Of a DNA stretch of 64,000 nucleotides, positions 18,027 through 25,820 are shown one piece after another. The translations under genes and the position numbers were made by a program. How positions within the stretch are numbered: position 1 is the first letter of the stretch; each line of letters begins with the position of its first letter. Source of the DNA: Paralimibaculum aggregatum (GTDB taxonomy: Bacteria; Pseudomonadota; Alphaproteobacteria; Rhodobacterales; Rhodobacteraceae); assembly GCF_030270585.1 (NCBI RefSeq), contig NZ_BSYI01000023.1:1-64000 (forward strand), given 5' to 3'. The notes below the pieces were generated by a model that worked only from the letters and a program-made list of their open reading frames with translations, was not told where the DNA came from and did no database searches.

Positions 18027-19217
18027 TCAGCGATAGCCGACGGTGGCGATGGCGCCGTCGCGGATCTCGATCTGGCGATAGCTGCCGGCGCTCTCGCCGG
18101 GGCCGATCAGCTCGACATTGGTGGCGCCCTGGTAGTCCACCTCGCCGCCGGCGCCGATGATCTCGAGCGCCCGCTTCAGCTCGCCCGGGCCGATCGGCTC
18201 GCCCGGGGCGTTGGCGACGTCGAGCACCGCCGCGGCGAAGTCGCTCGCCTTGGTGGAGCCTGCCTTCTGCATCGCCAGCGCGATCAGCGCCGCCGCGTCA
18301 TAGCTCTCGCCGGCATAGGGCCCGGCCTCGAAGCCGGCCGAGACCGCGAGCCCCTCGAAGGTGGTCGCATTCTCGCCGGTGGAGCCGGGCGCCGCGCCAT
18401 AGGAGCCGTCGAGCGCCGAACCGATCGCCGCCGGCAGGCTGTCGCCGACCATGCCGTCGGGCAGGTAGAAGACGTCGAAGGCCCCGGTGTCGATGGCGCC
18501 CTGCACGATGCCGCGGCCGCCCTGGTCGAGATAGCCGGCCACCACCAGCACGTCGCCGCCGGCGGCGGCCAGCGAACCGACCTCGGCCGAATAGTCGGCC
18601 TTGCCGTCCTCGTGCGGGGTGTTGATCGTCACGGTGCCGCCGAGCGCCTCGAAATTCTGCGCGATCGCCTCGGCGAGGCCCTTGCCGTAGTCGTTGTTGG
18701 TGTAGGTGAGCGCGATCTCCTCGACGCCCTTCTCGCGCAGGATCTCCGCCGCGATCGCACCCTGGCGGGCATCCGAGGGCGCCGTGCGGAAGAACAGCCC
18801 GCCGTCCTCGATCGCCGAGAGCGCCGGCGAGGTGGCCGAGGGCGAGATCATCACGATGCCGTTCGGCACCGCCACGTTCTGCAGCACCGCGGTGGTCACG
18901 CCCGAGCAGTCGGCGCCCATGATCGCGGCCACGCCCTCGGCGGTGACCAGCCGCTCCGCCGCGGCCGAGGCGGCGGCGCTGTCGACGCAGGTGCTGTCGG
19001 CCCGCACCGGGACCAGCGCCTTGCCGCCGAGCAGCATGGCGCTGTCGGTGACCTCCTTCATCGCCATCTCGGCGCCCGCGGCCATCGCCGGGGTCAGCGA
19101 CTCGATCGGCCCGGTGAAGCCGAGGAGCACGCCGATCTTCACCTCGTGGTCGTCGGCCAGCGCCGCGCCCGAGCCAATCGCCGTTGCGGCCAGCGCCGCG
19201 ATCGTGAAGCCTCTCAT
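18027..19217 (-). CDS. Periplasmic amino acid-binding protein of the Liv-type transporter
   Basis: 396 residues beginning with a signal peptide (about 1-22, ending AALA-DD) and continuing as a type I periplasmic binding protein (EVKIGVLLGFTGP; GADCSGVTTAVLQN; DYGKGLAEAIAQNF). It captures the ligand for LivHMGF and is the first gene of the operon. Cys residues in ADSTCVDS and GADCSG may form a disulfide, as in related LivK-like proteins. The start at 19217 has GGGAGA 7 nt upstream; the upstream extension is not signal-peptide-like. Confidence 0.92.
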   Translation of the reverse strand: MRGFTIAALAATAIGSGAALADDHEVKIGVLLGFTGPIESLTPAMAAGAEMAMKEVTDSAMLLGGKALVPVRADSTCVDSAAASAAAERLVTAEGVAAIMGADCSGVTTAVLQNVAVPNGIVMISPSATSPALSAIEDGGLFFRTAPSDARQGAIAAEILREKGVEEIALTYTNNDYGKGLAEAIAQNFEALGGTVTINTPHEDGKADYSAEVGSLAAAGGDVLVVAGYLDQGGRGIVQGAIDTGAFDVFYLPDGMVGDSLPAAIGSALDGSYGAAPGSTGENATTFEGLAVSAGFEAGPYAGESYDAAALIALAMQKAGSTKASDFAAAVLDVANAPGEPIGPGELKRALEIIGAGGEVDYQGATNVELIGPGESAGSYRQIEIRDGAIATVGYR

Positions 19218-19314
19218 CTCTGTCTCCCGGATGTCTCGTTTCCCCTGGGGGCGGCCCGGCGGTGCGAACCGGCCCGGCCGGCCCGCGCGATACTGCGGCC
19301 CGCGGCGCCGGATA

Positions 19315-20241
19315 TCAACTCTCGGGAGGGCCGGGCGGCCGGCGTGTCGAGAGCGCATCGGCGAGGAAGTCGAACACCACCCGCACCCGCCGGCTGGTGC
19401 TCAGCTCGCGATGCGCCACCAGCCAGACCGGGAAGCCGAAGGGCGCCAGCCAGGGCGCCGCGCGGCGCACCGCCGGCTCGCCGTCGCCCACATCGGTCAG
19501 CATCACGCCGATGCCGACGCCCCGCTTGACCAGCTCCCACTGCACCAGATGATTGGCGGTGCGCACCGGGAAGTTGCGCGCCGTGAGGCCGAGGCCGCGC
19601 CGGTTGAGCCCCTCGAGCAGCGGCGCGTTCTCCTCGAAGCCGATGAACTCGGCGCGGGCCATGTCCTCCGGTCGCTCCAGCGGGCCGAAGCGGGCGAGGC
19701 AGGCCGGCGTCGCATAGAGCGTCGCGGCGCCCGCCGAGACCTGCCGGGCGATCAGCTCCGGATCGGTGGGGCGGGGGCTACGGAGCGCGATGTCGGCCTC
19801 GCGCCGGCGCAGGTCGCGCACCGCATTGGTCGCGACGATCTCCACCGCGATGCCGGGCTCGGCCCGGCGCAGCGCCGCGACGATGGGCGGCAGCACATGC
19901 GCCGAGGCGACCTCGCTGGCGGTGATCGACACCGTGCCCTCGACCGATTGCGACTGCCCCGAGGCCGCCAGCGAGACCCGGCTGGCCGCCTCCCCCATTG
20001 CCCGCACATGCTCCATCAGCTCGAGCCCGCTCGGGGTCAGCACCAGCCCGCGCCCGACCCGCTCGAAGAGCGCGACGCCAAGTTCGGTCTCCAGCGCCGC
20101 GACCTGCCGCCCGAGGGTCGGCTGGGCCATGCCGAGCGCCCGCGCCGCTGCCGAGAGCGAGCCCTCCTCGGCGGTGACGAGGAACGCCCGCGCACGGTTC
20201 CAGTCGAACCTGACCGAACGCCAATCCATGCGATTCTGCAT
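19315..20241 (-). CDS. LysR-family transcriptional regulator
   Basis: About 308 residues: an N-terminal helix-turn-helix (EEGSLSAAARALGMAQPTLGRQV) and a LysR substrate domain, of the group with a VSLAASGQSQSVEGTVSI-like linker. The start is uncertain: TTG 20250, ATG 20241 and ATG 20229 are in frame and none has a strong ribosome site; the homology begins right after 20229. It is divergent from the methyltransferase gene, with direct repeats between them. Confidence 0.87.
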   Translation of the reverse strand: MQNRMDWRSVRFDWNRARAFLVTAEEGSLSAAARALGMAQPTLGRQVAALETELGVALFERVGRGLVLTPSGLELMEHVRAMGEAASRVSLAASGQSQSVEGTVSITASEVASAHVLPPIVAALRRAEPGIAVEIVATNAVRDLRRREADIALRSPRPTDPELIARQVSAGAATLYATPACLARFGPLERPEDMARAEFIGFEENAPLLEGLNRRGLGLTARNFPVRTANHLVQWELVKRGVGIGVMLTDVGDGEPAVRRAAPWLAPFGFPVWLVAHRELSTSRRVRVVFDFLADALSTRRPPGPPES

Positions 20242-20303
20242 ATCACGCAAGCCGATTTCGTCAATTCACAAGGGGATGGCAGGCGGTTACGTAGCCGGAA
20301 CTC

Positions 20304-20333
20304 ACACCGAACCCACACCGAAATTATACCGAA
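20304..20333. repeat. Three direct repeats of A(C/T)ACCGAA with an 11-bp period
   Basis: Copies start at 20304, 20315 and 20326 (ACACCGAA, ACACCGAA, ATACCGAA), exactly one helical turn apart, 25-55 bp upstream of the methyltransferase start in the divergent gap with the LysR gene. The spacing suggests protein-binding sites on one face of the DNA. Confidence 0.55.
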
Positions 20334-20358
20334 ACCATACGCCCCGGAGACGGCCCCG

Positions 20359-21048
20359 ATGCCCGCACCCCTCAGCCCCGCCCCGACCGCCTATGCGCCG
20401 CCCGCGCTTGCCGCCGTTCCCCCCGCCGACACCCCGCGCGCCGCGCGCTTCTGGGACCGGATCGCGGCGAAATATGCCGCCCGGCCGGTCTCCGACGCCG
20501 CCACCTATGCCGAGAAGCTGGAAATCCAGCGCCGCCTGCTCGGCCCGGACATGGATGTCCTGGAGATCGGCTGCGGCACCGGCACCACGGCGCTCGCGCT
20601 CGCGTCCGGCGTCCGCTCCTACCTGGCCACCGACATCTCCGAAGCGATGATCGGAATCGCCCGCGCCAAGCAGGGCGCGCCGGGCCAGCTTCGCTTCGAG
20701 CGCGCCGCCCTCGACGAGTTGTCGTTTCACGCCGACAGCTTCGATGTGGTGCTCGCGCACAGCCTGCTGCACCTCGTGGAGGACCGCGACGCCGCGCTGG
20801 ACCGCATCCGCATGCTGGTGAAGCCCGGCGGGCTGCTGATCGCCAGCACCGCCTGCATCGGCGATTCCATGCCCTGGCTGCGCTATGTCCTGCCGCTCGG
20901 CCATGCCATCGGCCGGCTGCCGCTGGTGCGGGTGTTCTCGGCCGACCAGCTCGCGGCCAGCCTCGAGGGCGCCGGCTTCACCATCCGCCAGCGCTGGCTG
21001 CCGAAGCGCCGGGCCGCGCTCTTCACCGTGGCGGAGCGGACCGGCTGA
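20359..21048 (+). CDS. SAM-dependent methyltransferase, class I
   Basis: 229 residues with the class I SAM-binding motif VLEIGCGTGTTALAL at about 67-81, then ATDISEAMI (motif II), the DSFDVVLAHSLLHLV motif and LKPGG-like VKPGGLLIAS. It belongs to the UbiE/Methyltransf_11 group. The acceptor is unknown. GGAGA lies upstream of ATG 20359. The last 26 bp overlap the convergent cytochrome b561 gene. Confidence 0.88.
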   Translation: MPAPLSPAPTAYAPPALAAVPPADTPRAARFWDRIAAKYAARPVSDAATYAEKLEIQRRLLGPDMDVLEIGCGTGTTALALASGVRSYLATDISEAMIGIARAKQGAPGQLRFERAALDELSFHADSFDVVLAHSLLHLVEDRDAALDRIRMLVKPGGLLIASTACIGDSMPWLRYVLPLGHAIGRLPLVRVFSADQLAASLEGAGFTIRQRWLPKRRAALFTVAERTG

Positions 21049-21652
21049 GCGCCTCCTCGGCCGACGGATCGACCGCCTTGCGGCCATGGATCATCGGGCC
21101 GATCAGGTCCTCGCGCTTCCAGTGGCGGTAGAACAGGATCACCCCCACATGCAGCGCCACCATCAGCAGGATCAGGCTGGACAGGGTCTCGTGCAGCGCG
21201 GTGGCGGTGCGCGAGAGATCCGCCCCCACGGCGCTCGCGAAGGGCCCGACATTCACGAAGTCCTCGGGGTCCGCGACCAGCCCGGTGGCCACCTGCGCGA
21301 CCAGCAGCAGCAGCAGCGCCGCCACCGCCCAGCCGCCGAGCGGGTTGTGCCCCGGCCAGCGGCTCGGCTGGCGCCGGCTCAGCCCCGCGGCATAGGCGAG
21401 CACCTTGCGCGGGCCGTAGAGGAAGCTGGCGAAGCGCGCCGGCCGCGGCCCCACCAGCCCCCAGACCAGCCGGAAGGCCAGCAGGCCGCAGATCGCGTAG
21501 CCCGACCAGAAATGCAGCGTCATGATGTCGGGGCCGAACTCGCCGAGGCCCCAGGAGGTGGCGACCAGCACCACCAGCGCCCAGTGGAAGAGCCGGGTGG
21601 GCAGGTCCCAGAGCCGGGTTTCGACCACCGGGCTGCCCGCCCGTTCGTTCAT
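21023..21652 (-). CDS. Cytochrome b561 / Ni-hydrogenase b-type subunit-like membrane protein
   Basis: 209 residues with four or five hydrophobic segments and conserved His residues suited to haem b ligation (LFHWALV, TLHFWSGY, LHETLSSL, ALHVGVIL). The opening VWDLPTRLFHW-like pattern is typical of this family. It starts 2 nt after the cytochrome c' stop, so the two are co-transcribed. The pair may move electrons from the quinone pool to the periplasmic cytochrome. Confidence 0.88.
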   Translation of the reverse strand: MNERAGSPVVETRLWDLPTRLFHWALVVLVATSWGLGEFGPDIMTLHFWSGYAICGLLAFRLVWGLVGPRPARFASFLYGPRKVLAYAAGLSRRQPSRWPGHNPLGGWAVAALLLLLVAQVATGLVADPEDFVNVGPFASAVGADLSRTATALHETLSSLILLMVALHVGVILFYRHWKREDLIGPMIHGRKAVDPSAEEALSRSAPPR

Positions 21653-21654
21653 GC

Positions 21655-22119
21655 TCAGAAATCCTTGGCGCGGTAGTCGTCGTGGCAGCCCTTGCAGCTG
21701 CCGCCGAGGCGCTGCAGCGCGCCGCCGAGTTCGGCCCGGCCCTTGCCGGCCTCGACCTCCATCACCGCGACGGCGGCCTGGAACACCTCGAATTTCTCCT
21801 CGAAGCCCGCGAGGTCCGTCCAGATCTCGGGCAGGGCGCGGGTCTTGCCCTTGCGGTCCTCCTTGGAGGAGCCCTCCGGGAAATGCGGCAGCAGCTGATA
21901 GCCCTGCAGCAGCCCGAGATTGCCGGCATGGAGCACGGCCGCGTCGGCGTTGTATTCGACCTCGCCCTTGGCCATGGCGGCGAGGGCGCCGGTATTGGCC
22001 CCGAGCAGGGTGAAGAAGGCCTGCCTAGCCTTGATCGCATCGTCGATCGCATCGGCACCGGCGGCAACCGGAAATGCGAGGGGCAGGGCGGCGAGGGCGG
22101 CGATGAGGGCGGCGCGCAT
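21655..22119 (-). CDS. Cytochrome c' (cytochrome c prime)
   Basis: 154-residue periplasmic protein: a signal peptide (about 1-22), then a helical domain with the haem-binding CKGCH near the C-terminus (Cys142, Cys145, His146), the hallmark position of class II cytochromes c'. These proteins bind NO and are linked to nitrosative-stress defence. AAGGAG lies 7 nt before ATG 22119. Operon with the b561 gene. Confidence 0.92.
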   Translation of the reverse strand: MRAALIAALAALPLAFPVAAGADAIDDAIKARQAFFTLLGANTGALAAMAKGEVEYNADAAVLHAGNLGLLQGYQLLPHFPEGSSKEDRKGKTRALPEIWTDLAGFEEKFEVFQAAVAVMEVEAGKGRAELGGALQRLGGSCKGCHDDYRAKDF

Positions 22120-22160
22120 GGGCTGGCTCCTTCTGCTTGCATGCAATCCCGCGAGCCTAG

Positions 22161-22174
22161 CCGATCCGGATCAA
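22161..22174 (-). promoter_or_regulatory. FNR/FnrL-like box upstream of cytochrome c'
   Basis: On the minus strand TTGATCCGGATCGG matches the FNR consensus TTGAT-N4-ATCAA at 8 of 10 positions. It lies 42-55 bp before the cytochrome c' start. A classical -41.5 placement would put the transcript start inside the ribosome site, so either the promoter geometry differs or the match is chance. Confidence 0.35.
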
Positions 22175-22278
22175 GTTTGCATAAAACTCCCGTGAAGCCT
22201 TGACGCCCGGGGCGCCCGCGCGACAGCCGGCGCATGAAACGGCTTGCATCCCGCCTTGCAACCGGTTTCCTGGAGCGC

Positions 22279-23202
22279 ATGGTGAAGCTGGTTCTCATGC
22301 ACAAGGCCGACTCGATCTATGAGGACGAGCTGGATGCCGTCTACGATTTCCCCAGGGCCTATCTGAAGCCGGTCCGGGACGCCGTCGGCGACTGGATCGT
22401 CTACTACGAGCCGGTCAAGGCCGGGCCGCGGGGCTATTTCGCCGTGGCCCGGATCGCCAGGGTGGACGAGCATCCCCGGATCGAGGGGCGCTTTCTCGCC
22501 CGGATCGCGCCGGGGAGCTATCTGCGCTTTGTCAGCGACGTGCCGCGCCTCGTGAACGGTCGCCCGCTGGAATCGCTCCTGACGGAGGCCGACGGGACGC
22601 CGAAGCGGGGCGGGGCCACGCAGAGCGCGGTCCGCCGCCTGCCCGATGCCGAATTTGCGCGCATCCTCGATCTCGGCCTGCCGCAGGATCTCGAGCGGAT
22701 CGAGGCGACCCGCTACGATGCGCCGGGGCAGGGGCTTGCGGAGGAGCCGCTGGCCTTCGAGCGGCCGGTGCTGGAGCGGCTGACGCGCCGGGCCTATCGC
22801 GACGTCGCCTTCCGCAGAAAGGTGCGCGAGGCCTATGACTACCGCTGCGCGATGTCGGGCCTGCGTCTGCGCAATGGCGGCGGGCGGCCGGAGGTGCAGG
22901 CGGCGCATATCCGGCCGGTCGCCAGCGATGGCAGCGACTCGGTGCGGAACGGCCTCGCGCTTTCCGGCACGCTGCACTGGATGTTCGACCGGGGCCTGAT
23001 CTCGGTGGCGGAGGATGGCGAGACCATCCTGGTCTCCGGCAACAAGGTGCCGGGCGATGTGGTGGACCGGCTGCTTTCCCCCGAGCGCCGGCTGCTGAAG
23101 CCGCTCGACCCGCGCGACGCGCCGCACCGGGAAAACCTGCGCTGGCATCGCGAGAACGTCTTCGGCCAGATCGGCGAAACCGGGCCCGCGCCCTGGGACT
23201 AG
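22279..23202 (+). CDS. HNH endonuclease family protein
   Basis: About 307 residues with a C-terminal HNH nuclease domain: CAMSG, then AAHIRPVASDGSDSVRNGLAL and LHWMFDRGLI, the AHI..N..L..H..FD pattern. The N-terminal half (DSIYEDE, GDWIVYYEPVKAG, GYFAVARI) is the conserved companion domain seen in this alphaproteobacterial family, often annotated only as HNH endonuclease or restriction endonuclease. No methyltransferase partner is adjacent. The start is ATG 22279 (GGAG close upstream); ATG 22234 would add 15 residues. Confidence 0.78.
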   Translation: MVKLVLMHKADSIYEDELDAVYDFPRAYLKPVRDAVGDWIVYYEPVKAGPRGYFAVARIARVDEHPRIEGRFLARIAPGSYLRFVSDVPRLVNGRPLESLLTEADGTPKRGGATQSAVRRLPDAEFARILDLGLPQDLERIEATRYDAPGQGLAEEPLAFERPVLERLTRRAYRDVAFRRKVREAYDYRCAMSGLRLRNGGGRPEVQAAHIRPVASDGSDSVRNGLALSGTLHWMFDRGLISVAEDGETILVSGNKVPGDVVDRLLSPERRLLKPLDPRDAPHRENLRWHRENVFGQIGETGPAPWD

Positions 23203-23220
23203 CGCATCGCCGGCCGCGCC

Positions 23221-23559
23221 TCAGAGCGAGAACGAGGTGCCGCAGCCGCAGGTCGAGGTGGCGTTGGGGTTCTCGATCGCGAAGCGCGCGCCGATCAGCT
23301 CGTCCTTGAAGTCGATCACCGAGCCCTCGAGGAAGGGCAGGCTCTCGGGGTCGATCAGCACCTTCTGGCCCTCGCCCTCCAGCACCAGATCGCCCTCGGC
23401 GGGCCCGTCCTCCAGCGCGAACTCGTACTGGAAGCCCGAGCAGCCGCCGCCCAGCACCGCGACGCGCAGCGCCTTCGGGCCGCTGCCCTCGGCGGCGGCG
23501 ATCTCGGCCAGCCGCGCGAAGGCGCGCGGGCTCACGGTGACCGGCAGGTTGAGATCCAT
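23221..23559 (-). CDS. erpA: A-type iron-sulfur carrier protein (IscA/ErpA/HesB family)
   Basis: 112 residues with the three conserved cysteines of A-type carriers: Cys40 in GGGCSGF and Cys104/Cys106 in TCGCG. It binds and hands [2Fe-2S] or [4Fe-4S] clusters to apo-proteins. GAGGAG lies 7 nt upstream of ATG 23559. It is divergent from the dGTPase gene, an arrangement common in Rhodobacterales. The name erpA rather than iscA is a guess based on isolation from an isc cluster. Confidence 0.85.
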   Translation of the reverse strand: MDLNLPVTVSPRAFARLAEIAAAEGSGPKALRVAVLGGGCSGFQYEFALEDGPAEGDLVLEGEGQKVLIDPESLPFLEGSVIDFKDELIGARFAIENPNATSTCGCGTSFSL

Positions 23560-23680
23560 CGGGCTCTCCTCGGCTTGACCCATTCCACACAGCATGTATC
23601 GATCGCCGCGCGCGAGACAAGAGGCCCGCCCGCCGCCGCCCGGCGGTGTTGCCCGGGGGCCGGGACCGGAGGTGCACGCG

Positions 23681-24865
23681 ATGGACGAACGCCTGCTCGC
23701 CCCCTATGCCACCCGCCCGAGCGAGAGCCGCGGCCGCCGCCACCCCGAGCCGGTGAGCGCACACCGCTCGCCGTTCCAGCGCGACCGCGACCGGATCATC
23801 CACGCCTCGGCCTTTCGCCGCCTCAAGCACAAGACCCAGGTCTTCGTCGAGCACGAGGGGGACTATTACCGCACTCGCCTCACCCATTCCATCGAGGTGG
23901 CGCAGATCGCGCGCACCATCGCCCGGCATTTCCGGCTGAACGAGGACCTGGCCGAGGCGGTGGCGCTGGCCCATGATCTTGGCCATACCCCCTTCGGGCA
24001 CACCGGCGAGGACGCGTTGTCGGAGGCGATGGCGCCCTATGGCGGCTTCGACCACAACGCCCAGGCGCTGCGCATCGTCACCCGGCTCGAATGCCACTAT
24101 GCCGAGTTCGACGGGCTCAACCTGACCCACGAGACGCTGGAGGGCATCGCCAAGCACAACGGGCCGCTGCTGGCCGGGCCGGAGGTGCCGAAGGAGACGC
24201 TGCCCGCGCCGTTCGTCGAGGCGCTGGAAGGGCTCGATCTCGGCCTGCATGCCCAGGCCAGCGCCGAGGCGCAGATCGCCGCCCTGGCCGACGACATCGC
24301 CTATGTGAACCACGACATCCATGACGGGCTGCGCGCCGGGCTGTTCTCCGAGCAGGAGGCGGAGGGGCTGCCGGTGCTGGGCGGCTGCTTCGCGGTGGTC
24401 GACGATCTCTATCCCGGGCTTGCCGCCGGGCGCCGCCGGCACGAGGCGCTGCGGCGGGTCTTCGGCGCCATGGTGGACGACGCGATCGCCGAGAGCGCGC
24501 GGCGGGTCGCGGCGCTGGCGCCGGGCTCGGCCGCCGAAGTGATCGCGGCGAGCGGGCCGCTGTTCTGCTTCTCGGCCGAGATGGCGGGGCAGATCGCGGC
24601 GATCAAGCGCTTCCTGTTCGCGCGGATGTACCGGCACTGGCGGGTCAAGCGGATGCGCGCCAAGGCGGCGCGTGTGGTGGCCGAGCTCTTCGACATCTTC
24701 ACCTCCGAGCCCGGGCTGATGCCGGAGGACTGGTCGGCCGCCTGCCTCGCGCAGGGCAGCGAGGCGGGGCGCGCGCGGGTGGTGGCGGACTACATCGCCG
24801 GCATGACCGACCGCTTCGCGCTCAAGGAGCACCGGGTGCTGACCGATCCCGCGACCCGGGCCTGA
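23681..24865 (+). CDS. dgt: Deoxyguanosinetriphosphate triphosphohydrolase-like protein
   Basis: 394-residue HD-domain enzyme that hydrolyses dNTPs to nucleoside and triphosphate. Metal ligands include His69 (RLTHSIEV) and the His98-Asp99 pair (AHDLGHTPFGH). ADDIAYVNHDIHDG supplies a further Asp. The N-terminal SPFQRDRDRIIHASAFRRLKHKTQVF is diagnostic of the dGTPase-like subfamily. The length fits the alphaproteobacterial type 2 proteins. The start at 23681 has GGAGG upstream. Confidence 0.93.
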   Translation: MDERLLAPYATRPSESRGRRHPEPVSAHRSPFQRDRDRIIHASAFRRLKHKTQVFVEHEGDYYRTRLTHSIEVAQIARTIARHFRLNEDLAEAVALAHDLGHTPFGHTGEDALSEAMAPYGGFDHNAQALRIVTRLECHYAEFDGLNLTHETLEGIAKHNGPLLAGPEVPKETLPAPFVEALEGLDLGLHAQASAEAQIAALADDIAYVNHDIHDGLRAGLFSEQEAEGLPVLGGCFAVVDDLYPGLAAGRRRHEALRRVFGAMVDDAIAESARRVAALAPGSAAEVIAASGPLFCFSAEMAGQIAAIKRFLFARMYRHWRVKRMRAKAARVVAELFDIFTSEPGLMPEDWSAACLAQGSEAGRARVVADYIAGMTDRFALKEHRVLTDPATRA

Positions 24866-24878
24866 GGCGCACCCGGCA

Positions 24879-24963
24879 CCGCGCCCCCCGCCTCCCCCAC
24901 CCCTGCGGCGTCGCGGCGGCTTCGCGGGCATCGCGGCCCACCCGAGGGAGGCGGGGGGCGCGG
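24879..24963. repeat. Long inverted repeat between convergent genes
   Basis: A perfect 18-bp inverted repeat of a GC-only sequence (24879-24896 and 24946-24963) encloses 49 bp that is itself rich in GCGGC/CGCGG steps. It lies between dgt (plus) and the convergent peptidoglycan-binding-like gene. It could be a bidirectional transcription barrier; it lacks flanking T-runs. Confidence 0.6.
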
Positions 24964-24991
24964 CACCCTGCGGCGGCCCGCCCGCCCACCG

Positions 24992-25651
24992 TCACTTGAC
25001 GGCGGCGGCGAAGATCGTCTTGAGCTTGGCCTCGGTATCGCGGATCGCCTTGGACAGCGCGTCGTCGGTGTCCATCATCGCACGGCGGAGCACGTCGCAT
25101 TTCTTGTGCTGCGCGTCGATCTCGGTGGCGAGGTTGGCCTTCAGCAGCGGGTCCTTCAGCGACTGGTGCGCGCCCTGCATCTTGATGATCTCGCGCGCCA
25201 TCTTCTCGAAGCTGTCCTCCACCGTCTTGCGGGTGTTCCGCACGCTGTCGACGGCCTCGGTCAGCGGGTGCACTTTGGCGCTCAGCGCCATGCGGAACTT
25301 CTTCAGGCAGGCCTCGTAGTCCTTCGGCCATTGCGTGCGGAACCCGGTGAGCTGCTTGTTGGTGCTGCCCTGGAGCTTGAAGGCATGAGAGAGCGCCTGC
25401 TTGTAGTCCGGCGCGTTCGACTTCATCTTCGCCTTGTTGTTGACGGCGATATCGAGCGCCATCTGGAAATGGTCGGTGGCGATGCCGACCGCGGGCTGGC
25501 CCCACTGCTTCTGCAGCTTCGTCACGAAGGCCTTGGTGTCGGCGTCGAAGACCGCCGGCTTCTGGATCTTGAGCCGCCCGCCCGCCTTGTTGAGCGTCTC
25601 CTGCAGTGCCTTGACCTTCGGTCCCTTGTTGCCTTCCATGAGGGCGCCCAT
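24992..25651 (-). CDS. Peptidoglycan-binding-like domain protein with a helical C-terminal region, function unknown
   Basis: 219 residues. Residues about 1-50 look like a PG_binding_1 fold (GPKVKALQETLNKAGG, FDADTKAFVTKLQKQWG). The rest is alpha-helical, basic and coiled-coil-like. There is no signal peptide or membrane segment, which is odd for a wall-binding protein. It is rich in Lys, Gln, Asn and Met and much less Ala/Gly/Arg-rich than its neighbours, which suggests different history or selection. GAGGTG precedes ATG 25651. It could be a protein exported without a signal peptide, or one that reuses the fold inside the cell. Confidence 0.7.
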   Translation of the reverse strand: MGALMEGNKGPKVKALQETLNKAGGRLKIQKPAVFDADTKAFVTKLQKQWGQPAVGIATDHFQMALDIAVNNKAKMKSNAPDYKQALSHAFKLQGSTNKQLTGFRTQWPKDYEACLKKFRMALSAKVHPLTEAVDSVRNTRKTVEDSFEKMAREIIKMQGAHQSLKDPLLKANLATEIDAQHKKCDVLRRAMMDTDDALSKAIRDTEAKLKTIFAAAVK

Positions 25652-25711
25652 CGCATTCACCTCGCTCGCAATGCCCCGATCGTCCACTGTGGAACGAACT
25701 GCCACCGTGGC

Positions 25712-25724
25712 ACAATGACATTGT
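25712..25724. promoter_or_regulatory. Perfect palindrome ACAATG-A-CATTGT in a divergent promoter region
   Basis: Thirteen-base perfect palindrome in the 169-bp gap between the peptidoglycan-binding-like gene (minus) and argS (plus), 61 bp from the former start. It is AT-rich against the surrounding GC background. Candidate operator; no regulator is adjacent. Confidence 0.35.
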
Positions 25725-25820
25725 TCGGCCCTGCTACCTGTGATGCGCGTCACGCGGCCGGGCGGTCTTTTCCGCCGCCGGGGGGCGTGCTAGGGGCGAG
25801 CCGGAACCCGGAGGGCCGAG

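Noticed and set aside
24900-24945. tRNA-like or small-RNA interpretation of the spacer inside the long inverted repeat
   Set aside because: No cloverleaf, no T-loop consensus; only GC-rich repeats.
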